Source: Bacteroidota bacterium
GTDB taxonomy: Bacteria > Bacteroidota > Bacteroidia > AKYH767-A > 2013-40CM-41-45
Length of the DNA: 64,000 bases
Assembly: GCA_016720935.1 (NCBI GenBank)
Contig: JADKJP010000007.1
Span: 682,001-746,000, forward strand
Reading direction: 5' to 3'
Positions 54,462-62,865 of this stretch are shown in pieces. A program made the translations under genes and the position numbers. The notes beneath the pieces were generated by a model. That model worked only from the letters and a program-made list of their open reading frames with translations. It made no database searches and had not been told where the DNA came from. The number at the start of each line of letters is the position of its first letter. The stretch's first letter is position 1.

Positions 54462-54845
54462 TTACTTACATCCCGCTTCATACACCCTACTCTTCTCCTT
54501 CAAATATTCATCTTTTTCATTTCCGGCAATCTGGTATTCAATGCTCGCGATTTTCTGACAGAGATCTTCGTAGCGGGCAAGAATTCTTCGATCGGGTTCC
54601 ATGATGAGTTTATGAAAAGCGGAAGCACGAAAAGCGTATAAGGCAGAATCTCCAGAATAGGACTGATGAATTTCAGAATAGTCGCATTCGATCTGGTGCA
54701 GTTCTGTTAAAAAAGGCAAATAGGTTTCTTTAGTATAAGAAGTAATTTCCAGGCTTTGGGGGTTGTCCACTCCACCTGTTTCGACAGGCCTTGAGCAGGA
54801 AACAGCGATAGATGCAAACAAAAACAGAAGGCTGACATTTTTCAT
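54462..54845 (-). CDS. Small lipoprotein of unknown function
   Basis: The 127-residue protein starts MKNVSLLFLFASIAVSC, with a lipobox at C17. The mature part is short and helical, with cysteines at the second-to-last position and within LTELHQIECDYSEIHQS and EDLCQKIASIEYQIAG. I do not recognise a family. The start codon lies 27 bp after the TAA of a nosY 3' remnant. Before the event that separated them, it may therefore have directly followed nosY at the end of the nos operon. Confidence 0.72.
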   Translation of the reverse strand: MKNVSLLFLFASIAVSCSRPVETGGVDNPQSLEITSYTKETYLPFLTELHQIECDYSEIHQSYSGDSALYAFRASAFHKLIMEPDRRILARYEDLCQKIASIEYQIAGNEKDEYLKEKSRVYEAGCK

Positions 54846-54872
54846 CTTGTGTTTTATTTCAATTTTTCATGT

Positions 54873-54928
54873 TTACATGTCCTTTTTGGAGAACACTCTT
54901 ACTGACCAGAGCAATGGAACAATCATTC
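54873..54928 (-). pseudogene. Remnant of a second nosY 3' end
   Basis: On the minus strand this segment encodes M-I-V-P-L-L-W-S-V-R-V-F-S-K-K-D-M and then TAA, the same 17 residues as the C-terminus of the intact nosY at 56893-56943. Five of the last 16 codons differ in DNA (TCG/TCA, TCG/TCC, AAG/AAA, GAT/GAC, TGA/TAA), all without changing the product. Upstream of this the similarity fades, and a TGA replaces the TGG codon of nosY. The plus-strand match is 54875-54928 against 56895-56948, an offset of 2020 bp. It is too short to be functional. Confidence 0.85.
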
Positions 54929-54954
54929 AGAAGAATAAACTTTATCATAAAACA

Positions 54955-56778
54955 TCAATTCAAAACAATTATTTTCTCTTCGACAACATTTTTAAAATCA
55001 GAATTAATTCGAAGAACATACATTCCAGAGGGAAAATTGCTGATGTCCAAATTAATAATCCCACCTGTTGAACTATGATTTTCTTTATTCATATCCCAAA
55101 TCACCCTTCCATATAAATCCACAATCACTATTTGATAATAACTTAGATCATTCAAATTTGTCAAGTGAATAATTTTTGATGCTGGAGAAGGGGAAATAAC
55201 CAGTTTCCTCTTTTGAATTTCATCAGTTGATACAAGTGATATTGTCATAAAAGATGAATCAGTGCATTCTCCTCTGAAAACTATCAAGGATACAATATAA
55301 TTCCCAGCATTTGAGTAGATGTGAACTGGATTAATGTCATTAGAACTGGAACCATCGCCAAAATCCCAGTAATAATACTCTGCATTTTGAGAAAGATTTT
55401 GAAATACAATAGTATCATTCTGAATAGTATAATTGAAAGTACTTTGAACGGGGCCGATTGTACTGTTATTTAAGTGAGCAAGATAAAAGCCAATTCCTGT
55501 TGATAGATAACAATCAAAAGTGGTGTCCCGATGAAAACCGCCTATTGTATAGCCATCCAGAGAATCAGAAATAATCATGGTATTATTTCCGGAAATGTAT
55601 TTTACCCATTGCATATGAAAGAGACTGTCATACTTAACCAGATATTCACCGCCAAGAAGTGATTGCACTCCTGCTCTTCCAGAATCGAGAACGAAACCTG
55701 AAAATAATAAATTCTGATCATGATCCAATATCAAACTTTTAATCGATTTCATGGCGGAAAAAGATGCAGATGAAATCGGCAAAGCACTTTTCTCAACACC
55801 ACTACTGTTGTATTTCAGAATTGCTGAATAGTTTAAATTTGTTGTAAATGGATTCTACATTGTATCACTTCCAAAAATATTTATACCAATATCTTCGATT
55901 GCAATATAAATAGTACCATCATCTCCAATCGCGGATTCTACCACTTGCTTTTGAGCATTTGTAAGTCCTCCCCAAGCTTTCATCCAAAATGCTATTCCGT
56001 TAGTATCCATTTTTATGGTAACTACTTCATTAGCCAAACCTGGTGATAAAATTGCCTGAACTGTGTCAAAATGAATGGGAGTACCGCAAAAATTAGTATT
56101 TTCAATCCCATTCAGACATAATTCTGCAGAATTATTGTAACTTATATTCTGAAAATAAGGATGTTCACTAAAGGTGACACACGCGTCTATTGATTTCATC
56201 CAAACCTGATTTAAATTTTGATCAAGTTTTTCAACAAAATGTTCTGATGAAACATAAAGACTATTCTTAATACAAACAAATGAAAACGGACCGTTATAAG
56301 GTTTTATTTGAATGAATTTTCCGGCGCTATTAAATTTAAGTATATGATAAACAGTTGCAATATTTAAAGAGGTATCCTGATCAATTGACAAATCACTTCC
56401 AGATAAACCGACACCTACATAAAGATTGCCATCTTCATCTGTTGCTATACAATTGAATTGATCTGTTCCAAATGATGCATCACATTGGAGTTGTTTAAGC
56501 CAGACAACTTGCATATCTGAATTAAATTTTACAATTATATCATAATCGTTAGCATATGATGTTGAATATCCCAGATAATCAATGTACAAAGGTCCCCATG
56601 CATTTGAAGCAACAAAAATATTACCGTTAAGATCCTTTGTCATAGGAAGAAATGGATATCCTCCTTGAGTTACTGCAAAACGAAATTTATCGAATGTTTG
56701 CCCAGCCATATTTCCAAAGACTCCAAGTATCAAAAGAAAAATGAGATATAATCCCTTATCATTTCTGTCAAATTTCAT
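54955..56778 (-). pseudogene. T9SS-exported PKD-domain protein interrupted by in-frame TAG
   Basis: A single reading frame of 607 codons runs from ATG 56778 to TGA 54955, broken only by a TAG at 55855-55857 (codon 308). The first half has a signal peptide (FLLILGVFGNMAGQ) and repeated beta-propeller-like strands (KFNSDMQVVWLKQL, IGDDGTIYIAIEDIGI). The frame continues after the TAG with NPFTTNLNYSAILKYNSSG, more repeats, a PKD domain (YYWDFGDGSSSNDINPVHIY) and a type A sorting domain (LVISPSPASKIIHL, FPSGMYVLRI). No ATG is placed to restart the second half. The region looks more AT-rich than its neighbours and lies between two nosY 3' copies. It could be a pseudogene, a readthrough gene or a sequencing error. 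Confidence 0.8.
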
Positions 56779-56892
56779 ATCTAGAATTATTTAATCTTAT
56801 TGATAAAACTCACAGTTATAACAAAGGCGTTATTAATAAAGGTAATAAAAATTGGTTGACAATTAAATCACAATGAATAAAGAAATTTATAG

Positions 56893-57660
56893 TCACATAT
56901 CCTTCTTCGAGAACACTCTTACCGACCAGAGCAATGGAACAATCATCCAAATGATCAACAAAATAAAGGAGTATGCGATTCCAGCTCCGGAGCCAAAGAA
57001 TTTCTGATACAAGGCACCGGTATAACCCATCAATGCTGAAGTATCGAGTTTCAATAATACAAGTACTCGTCCGAGGTCGATAGGATTTAAAGCTGTGAGT
57101 GCCAAAACAGGTTTTTCAAGCGGGTAATCACTGAATGAGGACAGAATCCAGAGTACAATTCCATCGTAGAGAACTGAAAAATAAAACCACATCAGCAAAG
57201 CAGTTCCGATACCACGGGCTTTGTCGGTACTTCTCACCGAAGCAAGGAATGCAAGCGCGGTGAAAATAAATGTAAGCAAGACCCCGACAATCAGAAGATA
57301 AAGCGATGTTTCGTTGATGTCCCACATGAGGATGGGCACACCCAAACCAATGATCAGGGCCGTGGCAAGTGAACAACTCAATCCGAGGTATTCTCCAAGT
57401 AGAATTCTTCTTCTCCGAATGGGCTGAGCCATCAGCAATTCAATAAATTCTCTCGAATTGTAATAATGAATCGTTCCGAAAACAATGCTCATCAAGGGAA
57501 CAACCAGGAGAATGATGTGCAATAAACTCACTGTCGTTTTGGAATCACCGGAGCCGAGGTAATACAAACCGCTGCAGAGCGCGAAAAGCAGGATCGTGTA
57601 TACGAGCACCATTTTACTTCGCAGCACATCGTAAATAACATATTTCAGAACTTTACGCAT
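56893..57660 (-). CDS. nosY: NosY, ABC-type permease of NosZ maturation
   Basis: The 255-residue inner membrane protein has six hydrophobic segments and matches the NosY permease that works with NosF and NosD to build the copper site of NosZ. Typical parts are YVIYDVLRSKMVLVYTILLF near the N-terminus, LLMAQPIRRRRILLGEYLGL (the coupling region) and a C-terminal SVRVFSKKDM. The start ATG at 57660 lies inside the last codons of nosF (8-bp overlap). A longer frame up to 57804 is rejected because it would lie inside nosF. The very 3' end is repeated as a diverged remnant at 54873-54928. Confidence 0.92.
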   Translation of the reverse strand: MRKVLKYVIYDVLRSKMVLVYTILLFALCSGLYYLGSGDSKTTVSLLHIILLVVPLMSIVFGTIHYYNSREFIELLMAQPIRRRRILLGEYLGLSCSLATALIIGLGVPILMWDINETSLYLLIVGVLLTFIFTALAFLASVRSTDKARGIGTALLMWFYFSVLYDGIVLWILSSFSDYPLEKPVLALTALNPIDLGRVLVLLKLDTSALMGYTGALYQKFFGSGAGIAYSFILLIIWMIVPLLWSVRVFSKKDM

Positions 57661-58366
57661 ATACCTCCCCTTCCATTCGTTTTGCCAGCGCTTTTCCGAG
57701 TTTACTTTCACCTGTTCCTTCCAGCAATTCAGAAATGGTGAGATTGAACTTAACAACACCATCCACCAGGAAAACCACACGATCCGCGAGTTCTTCCACT
57801 TCACTCATGTTGTGAGAAGTTACCAGTGTTAATGATCCTTGTTTTTTCTGTTTCAGAATTTTGTTTTTCAGATGTTCGGAAGCAACGGGATCCAGTCCTG
57901 CCGTAGGTTCGTCGAGGATATAGAGTTTGGGCTGAAACATAAACGCGAGCGCAGCGCTTACCTTTTGTCTTGTTCCTCCCGACAATGTTCCCATACGTTT
58001 CTCCATCATCCCCTGCAATCCGAAATCCGCGATGAGTTCTTCATCGAGGGATTTTACTGAGGAACGCAAATCTTTCATCATTTCAAAAACCTGGCGGATT
58101 TTCATTTGTTCAGGATACCGCCCGATCTGTGGCATATAACCTATTTGTGAACGGTATTCCCAGCCTTGAAGAATATTTTGTCCGTCTAAAGTAAGAGTAC
58201 CACCATCGGGAACAACGAGTCCGAGTATAGATTTGATGAGTGTTGTTTTGCCTGAACCATTCGGACCGATCAAAGCGACCACTTCTCCGGCAGGGAAATC
58301 AAGACTGACATTTTTTAGCACCGCCAGCTTGCCAAATGATTTTACCAGATTTTCAATATGTATCAT
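57653..58366 (-). CDS. nosF: NosF, ABC ATPase of NosZ maturation
   Basis: The 237-residue ATPase shows Walker A GPNGSGKTT (residues 34-42), Q-loop GYMPQIGRYPEQM, signature LSGGTRQK, Walker B LYILDEPTAGLDP and switch histidine VTSHNMSEVEEL. NosF powers the NosDFY complex that delivers sulfur or copper-site parts to NosZ in the periplasm. It overlaps nosD upstream by 14 bp and nosY downstream by 8 bp, so the three are translationally coupled. Confidence 0.95.
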   Translation of the reverse strand: MIHIENLVKSFGKLAVLKNVSLDFPAGEVVALIGPNGSGKTTLIKSILGLVVPDGGTLTLDGQNILQGWEYRSQIGYMPQIGRYPEQMKIRQVFEMMKDLRSSVKSLDEELIADFGLQGMMEKRMGTLSGGTRQKVSAALAFMFQPKLYILDEPTAGLDPVASEHLKNKILKQKKQGSLTLVTSHNMSEVEELADRVVFLVDGVVKFNLTISELLEGTGESKLGKALAKRMEGEVYA

Positions 58367-59594
58367 TGATCAGGGGTTTCATGAGTGGAAATTCGTCTTT
58401 AAAAGCCTCAGGAGTAATCGTAGGAACTACTTTTTCCGCCTGATCCATGAGGTCGATAAAGAAGCTGTGCAATAACATCAGTGTGAACGGTGATTCCTCC
58501 GTAATTTTTGAATACAAACTAACAGGATGATAAGGAATATCTCCAACCTGATCGTGATTCAGATCGTAACCACGGTACTGATCCCAGTAATTTCTGTAAA
58601 AGACATTCATGCTTCGAATCGCGTTTGTCGCGACTTCAAATGTATTTCCTTTAAAATTATTGAATCGTACGGAATCATCAAAGCAATCGCCAAGTATGCG
58701 TAAACCCCAGCCATTGCGAATAAAATCATTGTTCTCCACCACGGTTTGATTGGAGCCTTCCATGTACAGGCCGGTTGTATTCATGGAAAATGTATTGTTG
58801 TTGATCCGGCTATAGCTGATTTCTTTGAGGAGAAGTCCGTATGCCGCACTTCCCCAGTTGTGTTCAAAACGATTGTGATCCATGGTGACGCGACGTGTGT
58901 ACATCACTGCCACTCCGGAACCGTTGTTGCGAAAGATATTAAAACGATAGGAGTCATCATCGGAAAACATAAAATGCAAACCATAACGCAGATTTAGTTC
59001 GCTCAGATTGCTGATGATGGCGCTGTGTTTTACGAATTCAAAATAAATGCCATCCCTGTGGCCGCTTACATGATTACCAATTAAAAGATTGTATTCACTT
59101 TTCCAGAGATGAATTCCGTTACCTGAACTGGTTTCTGTTTTTGCCAGTCCTTCAACACGATTGTGCAAAATTTTACAATGGCGTGAATTGGCGAGATAGA
59201 TTCCAAAATAATTGTCATAGAAATAATTTCCTTCTATCCTGCAGCGGGAAACATTTTCAAGCCGGATACCAGAAAGCTCATGCAAATCACTATAACCTGA
59301 GTTCCGGATGGTTAGTCCTTGAATGTACACTCCGTTTGCCCTGACAACCAGAACAGATGTTTTGTGTTCACCATCGAGAATGGATTCTTTGCTTCCTTTA
59401 ATGCTTACACTTTTGGTGATGACAAGTTCGCCTTCCTTGTAGACTCCTGCATGAACATTAATTACATCGCCTTCTTTTGCAATTTGCAATGCTTCACGAA
59501 TAGAATGAAAACGTCCGCCCGTGCCCACGGTAATTTCTTCTCCATAAACGGAGACACCCATGATCATAAATAACAGGACGAGAATTCTTAACAC
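58353..59594 (-). CDS. nosD: NosD, periplasmic copper-processing protein of NosZ maturation
   Basis: The 413-residue protein starts with a signal peptide (LRILVLLFMIMGVSVYGEE) and folds as a right-handed parallel beta-helix made of carbohydrate-binding/CASH-type repeats (GIRLENVSRCRIEGNYFYDN, GLYMEGSNQTVVENNDFIRN). Family markers are SGNGIHLWKSEYNLLIGN, HRDGIYFEFVKHS, YGLHFMFSDDDSY and VMYTRRVTM. The C-terminal LMDQAEKVVPTITPEAF segment matches NosD proteins that dock to NosFY. It lies 20 bp after nosL and overlaps nosF. Confidence 0.95.
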   Translation of the reverse strand: MLRILVLLFMIMGVSVYGEEITVGTGGRFHSIREALQIAKEGDVINVHAGVYKEGELVITKSVSIKGSKESILDGEHKTSVLVVRANGVYIQGLTIRNSGYSDLHELSGIRLENVSRCRIEGNYFYDNYFGIYLANSRHCKILHNRVEGLAKTETSSGNGIHLWKSEYNLLIGNHVSGHRDGIYFEFVKHSAIISNLSELNLRYGLHFMFSDDDSYRFNIFRNNGSGVAVMYTRRVTMDHNRFEHNWGSAAYGLLLKEISYSRINNNTFSMNTTGLYMEGSNQTVVENNDFIRNGWGLRILGDCFDDSVRFNNFKGNTFEVATNAIRSMNVFYRNYWDQYRGYDLNHDQVGDIPYHPVSLYSKITEESPFTLMLLHSFFIDLMDQAEKVVPTITPEAFKDEFPLMKPLINDTY

Positions 59595-59614
59595 AGACTA
59601 TTTTTAAAGAGAAA

Positions 59615-60061
59615 TTATTTCACCCTCACGCGAACATCTTCCCAAGTCAGCTGCTCACCTCCAAAACGGTTGAAGTAAGCTTGTAAAGAATCTTTGCTTT
59701 CAAAAGCACTAAGAGATTCACCCATCGGACTTGGTAATTTTTCGGAATGAAGATAAGATGCGGATTGTGCTTCCACAAATGTGTTCGGACGGGAATGATC
59801 TGTTACAAGCAAACGATTGTTATAGGTATTTGAAGCATCATTTTTTTTCAGGTAACGAACCAAACATTCGATAGAATCGAATTTATAAATTTTCCCTTTC
59901 GACGAAATGAGTTCGCTGCCAAAATGGGTATCGACAATTATCATCTTACACATAGAACATGCATCTGATCCGTAGTGAATGGGTTCAGGATCTGTCTGAC
60001 AGCTATTCAACATTAATAGAAGGAAAATAAAGATGTTCGCCACAATGATTCGGTTGAGCAT
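59615..60061 (-). CDS. nosL: NosL, copper-binding lipoprotein
   Basis: The 148-residue lipoprotein has its lipid-site cysteine at C21 (LMLNSCQTDP). The copper-binding signature is A-C35-S-M-C38-K-M40, followed by IVDTHFGSELISSKGKIYKFDSIECLV, which holds the conserved FDS-E-C segment. NosL delivers Cu(I) to the NosDFY-NosZ assembly. It starts 20 bp after the small membrane protein gene and ends 20 bp before nosD. Confidence 0.93.
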   Translation of the reverse strand: MLNRIIVANIFIFLLLMLNSCQTDPEPIHYGSDACSMCKMIIVDTHFGSELISSKGKIYKFDSIECLVRYLKKNDASNTYNNRLLVTDHSRPNTFVEAQSASYLHSEKLPSPMGESLSAFESKDSLQAYFNRFGGEQLTWEDVRVRVK

Positions 60062-60081
60062 ATGAATTTATTGACGTTGCA

Positions 60082-60654
60082 TTACGCTTTCTTTTTATTC
60101 AGGAACATTTCATAAGCAAAGACAAGAAATGAAGTTGTTCCGGCTATAATAATAACCCATCCACCAGTAGCAGGAAATGAGCATGCATTAAAATTAAGCA
60201 ATTGTTTGCAACCAATAAGTGGTGGTTGATAATACATGTCAGGAATCTTTATTGCTGCACGAGGATCAAGGTTGTGACCGTAATCGTATTCCCAGCTCCA
60301 AAAGTCATAGATGCCCAATGCCGCGATGGCAAAGAAAGCAGCGAACCAAATCGCAAACAACCATTTCTTTCTCAAGATTGAAACTATCAATCCGGAAATA
60401 ATTACAGCGATCACAACTGTTCGCATATAACTGAATTCGGGAAACATCTCAACACTGATTTTTTTCATTCCGATATAATGATTCAATCCACTAATTGTTT
60501 CTACGTCGCCGCTTAACTGATTCAGCCAGATCTGTAAAGTTAAACCTTCCGGATATTGGGGAGCTTCAAGATCGACTGTCCAAAGCGGAACAAAAAGACT
60601 GAAAACCATAGCCAGACACGCTACAACAATCAGGACGGAAGATAATTTTTTCAT
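60082..60654 (-). CDS. Polytopic membrane protein of the nos operon (unknown role)
   Basis: The 190-residue protein has four hydrophobic segments: residues ~5-27, 70-87, 92-112 and 160-185. A periplasmic loop between the first two holds YPEGLTLQIWLNQLSGDVETISGLNHYIGMKKI, split by a GLNHYIG motif. Another loop has DFWSWEYDYGHNLDPRAAIKIPDMYYQPP, with an LDP-aromatic stretch. I do not recognise a named family. Its place between nosZ and nosL matches the position of a small membrane protein often found in clade II clusters (nosB-like), but homology to NosB is not shown. Confidence 0.8.
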   Translation of the reverse strand: MKKLSSVLIVVACLAMVFSLFVPLWTVDLEAPQYPEGLTLQIWLNQLSGDVETISGLNHYIGMKKISVEMFPEFSYMRTVVIAVIISGLIVSILRKKWLFAIWFAAFFAIAALGIYDFWSWEYDYGHNLDPRAAIKIPDMYYQPPLIGCKQLLNFNACSFPATGGWVIIIAGTTSFLVFAYEMFLNKKKA

Positions 60655-60824
60655 AATTGGGTTATTGATTTACAATCCTTGTTAAAGGTAGATATTGTGT
60701 TTTTATTTCAGAATGATGGGTATCAGAACAAGACTTGACAGCTATCAAGATAAAAGATGCGAAAAAGTATCTTATACATGCGAATTCACATTGAAAATTC
60801 AGCTATGTAAGGTCTATAAAAAGC

Positions 60825-60855
60825 GAAAGGGGAGATATAAATACCTCCCCTTTTC
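60825..60855 (-). terminator. Hairpin downstream of nosZ (attenuator or mRNA 3' end)
   Basis: GAAAGGGGAG (60825-60834) pairs with CTCCCCTTTTC (60845-60855, one bulged T), with a 10-nt AT loop. On the minus strand it follows the nosZ stop (60869) by 13 bases and is followed by CGCTTTTTATAG, a weak T-tract. It could end part of the nosZ transcripts and so lower expression of nosL-DFY relative to nosZ. Confidence 0.7.
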
Positions 60856-60868
60856 ACTCTCTCTCCTA

Positions 60869-62830
60869 TTATTTACCTGTCGAAAAACTAAGCGCCACAT
60901 TCGAGTTGGCAGGTGAAACTCGCATGTATCCTTGCATTTCCTGGTGAAGCGCGGAACAGAAATCCGTACAATAGAACGGGTAGATGTCCGCTTCTTTTGG
61001 AGTAAACTTCAAAGTTTGTGTCTCCCCAGGCATGATTAACAATTCAGAACTTGTGGACCCTTTGATCGCGAAGCCGTGAGGAGTATCCCAATCCTGTTCA
61101 AGGTTGGTCACGTGGAAGTACACCACATCACCGACTTTAACACCTTCGATATTATCAGGAACAAAGTGAGATCTTACAGAAGTCATGTATACATGCACCT
61201 CATTTCCTTTGCGTTCAACCCTTGCATCTTTTTCGTTAATACACGCATAAGGGTGTTTGTTCTCTTCCAGTTTGAATACTTTAACCTGGTGATTCATTAT
61301 CAAATCAGCTGTAATTCCCTGTGCATAGTGTGGTTCACCAACTGTTGGGAAGTCGTAGAGCATACGCATTTTCTCACCGGTGATATCGATCAATTGTGCA
61401 CTTTGGTTCAATTCAGGACCTGTAAGCAGGTAACGGTCTTTGGTGGTTTTGTTCATGGCTAACAAATATTCGGGCCATGGGCTTTTTGAGTCGCCACCGG
61501 GAATTGACAAGTGACCGATGGAATAGTAAGTAGGAATACGATCCACTACTTCCCATGTTCCCAGTTTCCATTTCACAACTTCTGAAGAAACGAAGAAGGA
61601 AGTATATGCAAAGCCTTTACCGTCAAATTCAGTGTGCAGCGGGCCAAGACCTGGTTTTTGAACTTCACCTGCCATGACACTTTCGTATTTCAGGATTGGA
61701 ATTCCATCAACATCACCGATAAAATCTTTGGCTTCGATCGCTTTTTGGATTTTTGAAAATCCGAAAACAGGAATAACTGTAGCGAGTTTACCACCACCAA
61801 CAATGTATTCACCGGATGGATCAACGTCGGCGCCATGTGGAGATTTCGGACAAGGCATCAGGTAGACAAGGCCCGGGCAATCTTTCGGATCCAGCATTTT
61901 CACACCTTCCATAACCTGGGAAGTTGTCATGTGGGATTTCTCATCCAGTTTATTGTGATAATATTTGCATGGAAAATCTTTCGCTTTGCCAGCTGCAATG
62001 TATTCTTCAGCTTTTTTCCAGTTCAAGGCAACCATGAAGTCTTTGTCATTCTGACTTGCATTCGCTTCTAACAAAGTATGTGCTTGTTCAGTATTGTAGC
62101 AGGAGAAAAAGAACCAGCCGGATGAGGGACCTTTACCGCAATGGGACAAATCGTAGTCGAAGCCAGGCATAAGAATCTGGAATCCGATTCCCATGTTTCC
62201 GGTTTCTTTATCCACTTTTACAAAAGTGATTGTTCCTTTAAAATTCTCTTTGTAGGAATTGATAGGAACATCTTTATTGCCGGTAATTGGCACACTAAAA
62301 CGTGTTGCGCCAACAACGTATTCTGTATTTTCAGTAGTAAATGGTGAAGCGTGACAACCGCCGCTGTTCGGGATCTCGATGATTTCCTCTGTACGGAAGG
62401 TCGACAAATTGATCCTTGCAATACGTGGAGTATTGTTTGAATTGATGAACAACCATTTTCCATCCGGCTTTCCATCGGTCATAGAAAGTTCAGGGTGGTG
62501 TGAATCGTCCCATGGAATATAACCATGCGTAGAGTTCAGCATTTCTTTCGATTCTTCTGTAAAGCCATAACCATTCTCCGCATTGAGAGCGAATACAGGT
62601 ATAACTTTCAAGAGTCGGCAGGAAGGCAATCCGTAAACGCTAACCTGACCGCTAAATCCACCGGAAAGGAACTCGTAATATTTGTCGAGTTTACCCGGTG
62701 CCACATAGACTTTGGCAGGTGCATCACCTACATTTACCTGCTTTTTTTCCTGTTTACCTCCGCAACCGGCAAGGACACCAATGGCCAAGGCAGCTGAAAG
62801 AATAAACAACATTTTAAATGATTGTTTCAT
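60869..62830 (-). CDS. nosZ: Nitrous oxide reductase NosZ, clade II, predicted lipoprotein
   Basis: NosZ reduces N2O to N2 in the periplasm with two copper centres. The 653-residue protein has no twin-arginine signal. It starts with a Sec-type lipoprotein signal whose lipobox is VLAGC (C23), as in clade II enzymes. The seven-bladed propeller that holds CuZ includes DDSHHPELS, GGCHASPF, YDLSHCGKGPS and PHGADVDPSG. The C-terminal cupredoxin domain holds the CuA site C621-T-D-F-C625-S-A-L-H629-Q-E-M632. It follows the cytochrome c gene by 35 bp and has a clear AGGAGG before its ATG. Lipid anchoring would place it next to the lipoprotein cytochrome c. Confidence 0.97.
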   Translation of the reverse strand: MKQSFKMLFILSAALAIGVLAGCGGKQEKKQVNVGDAPAKVYVAPGKLDKYYEFLSGGFSGQVSVYGLPSCRLLKVIPVFALNAENGYGFTEESKEMLNSTHGYIPWDDSHHPELSMTDGKPDGKWLFINSNNTPRIARINLSTFRTEEIIEIPNSGGCHASPFTTENTEYVVGATRFSVPITGNKDVPINSYKENFKGTITFVKVDKETGNMGIGFQILMPGFDYDLSHCGKGPSSGWFFFSCYNTEQAHTLLEANASQNDKDFMVALNWKKAEEYIAAGKAKDFPCKYYHNKLDEKSHMTTSQVMEGVKMLDPKDCPGLVYLMPCPKSPHGADVDPSGEYIVGGGKLATVIPVFGFSKIQKAIEAKDFIGDVDGIPILKYESVMAGEVQKPGLGPLHTEFDGKGFAYTSFFVSSEVVKWKLGTWEVVDRIPTYYSIGHLSIPGGDSKSPWPEYLLAMNKTTKDRYLLTGPELNQSAQLIDITGEKMRMLYDFPTVGEPHYAQGITADLIMNHQVKVFKLEENKHPYACINEKDARVERKGNEVHVYMTSVRSHFVPDNIEGVKVGDVVYFHVTNLEQDWDTPHGFAIKGSTSSELLIMPGETQTLKFTPKEADIYPFYCTDFCSALHQEMQGYMRVSPANSNVALSFSTGK

Positions 62831-62837
62831 AATAAAT

Positions 62838-62843
62838 CCTCCT
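62838..62843 (-). promoter_or_regulatory. Strong Shine-Dalgarno sequence before nosZ
   Basis: On the minus strand AGGAGG lies 7 bases before the nosZ ATG at 62830. Full SD sequences are rare in this window and in Bacteroidota, so nosZ may be specially tuned or acquired by transfer. Confidence 0.75.
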
Positions 62844-62865
62844 GGTTTTTATGTTAATGTTTCAT

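Noticed and set aside
54875..56948. Simple target-site duplication by a transposon
   Set aside because: Target-site duplications are short and identical when new. These copies are ~54 bp, differ mostly at synonymous sites, and no transposase lies between them.
57661..57804. Longer start for nosY
   Set aside because: This stretch lies inside nosF in another frame and adds no recognisable sequence. ATG 57660 starts right before the first conserved segment.
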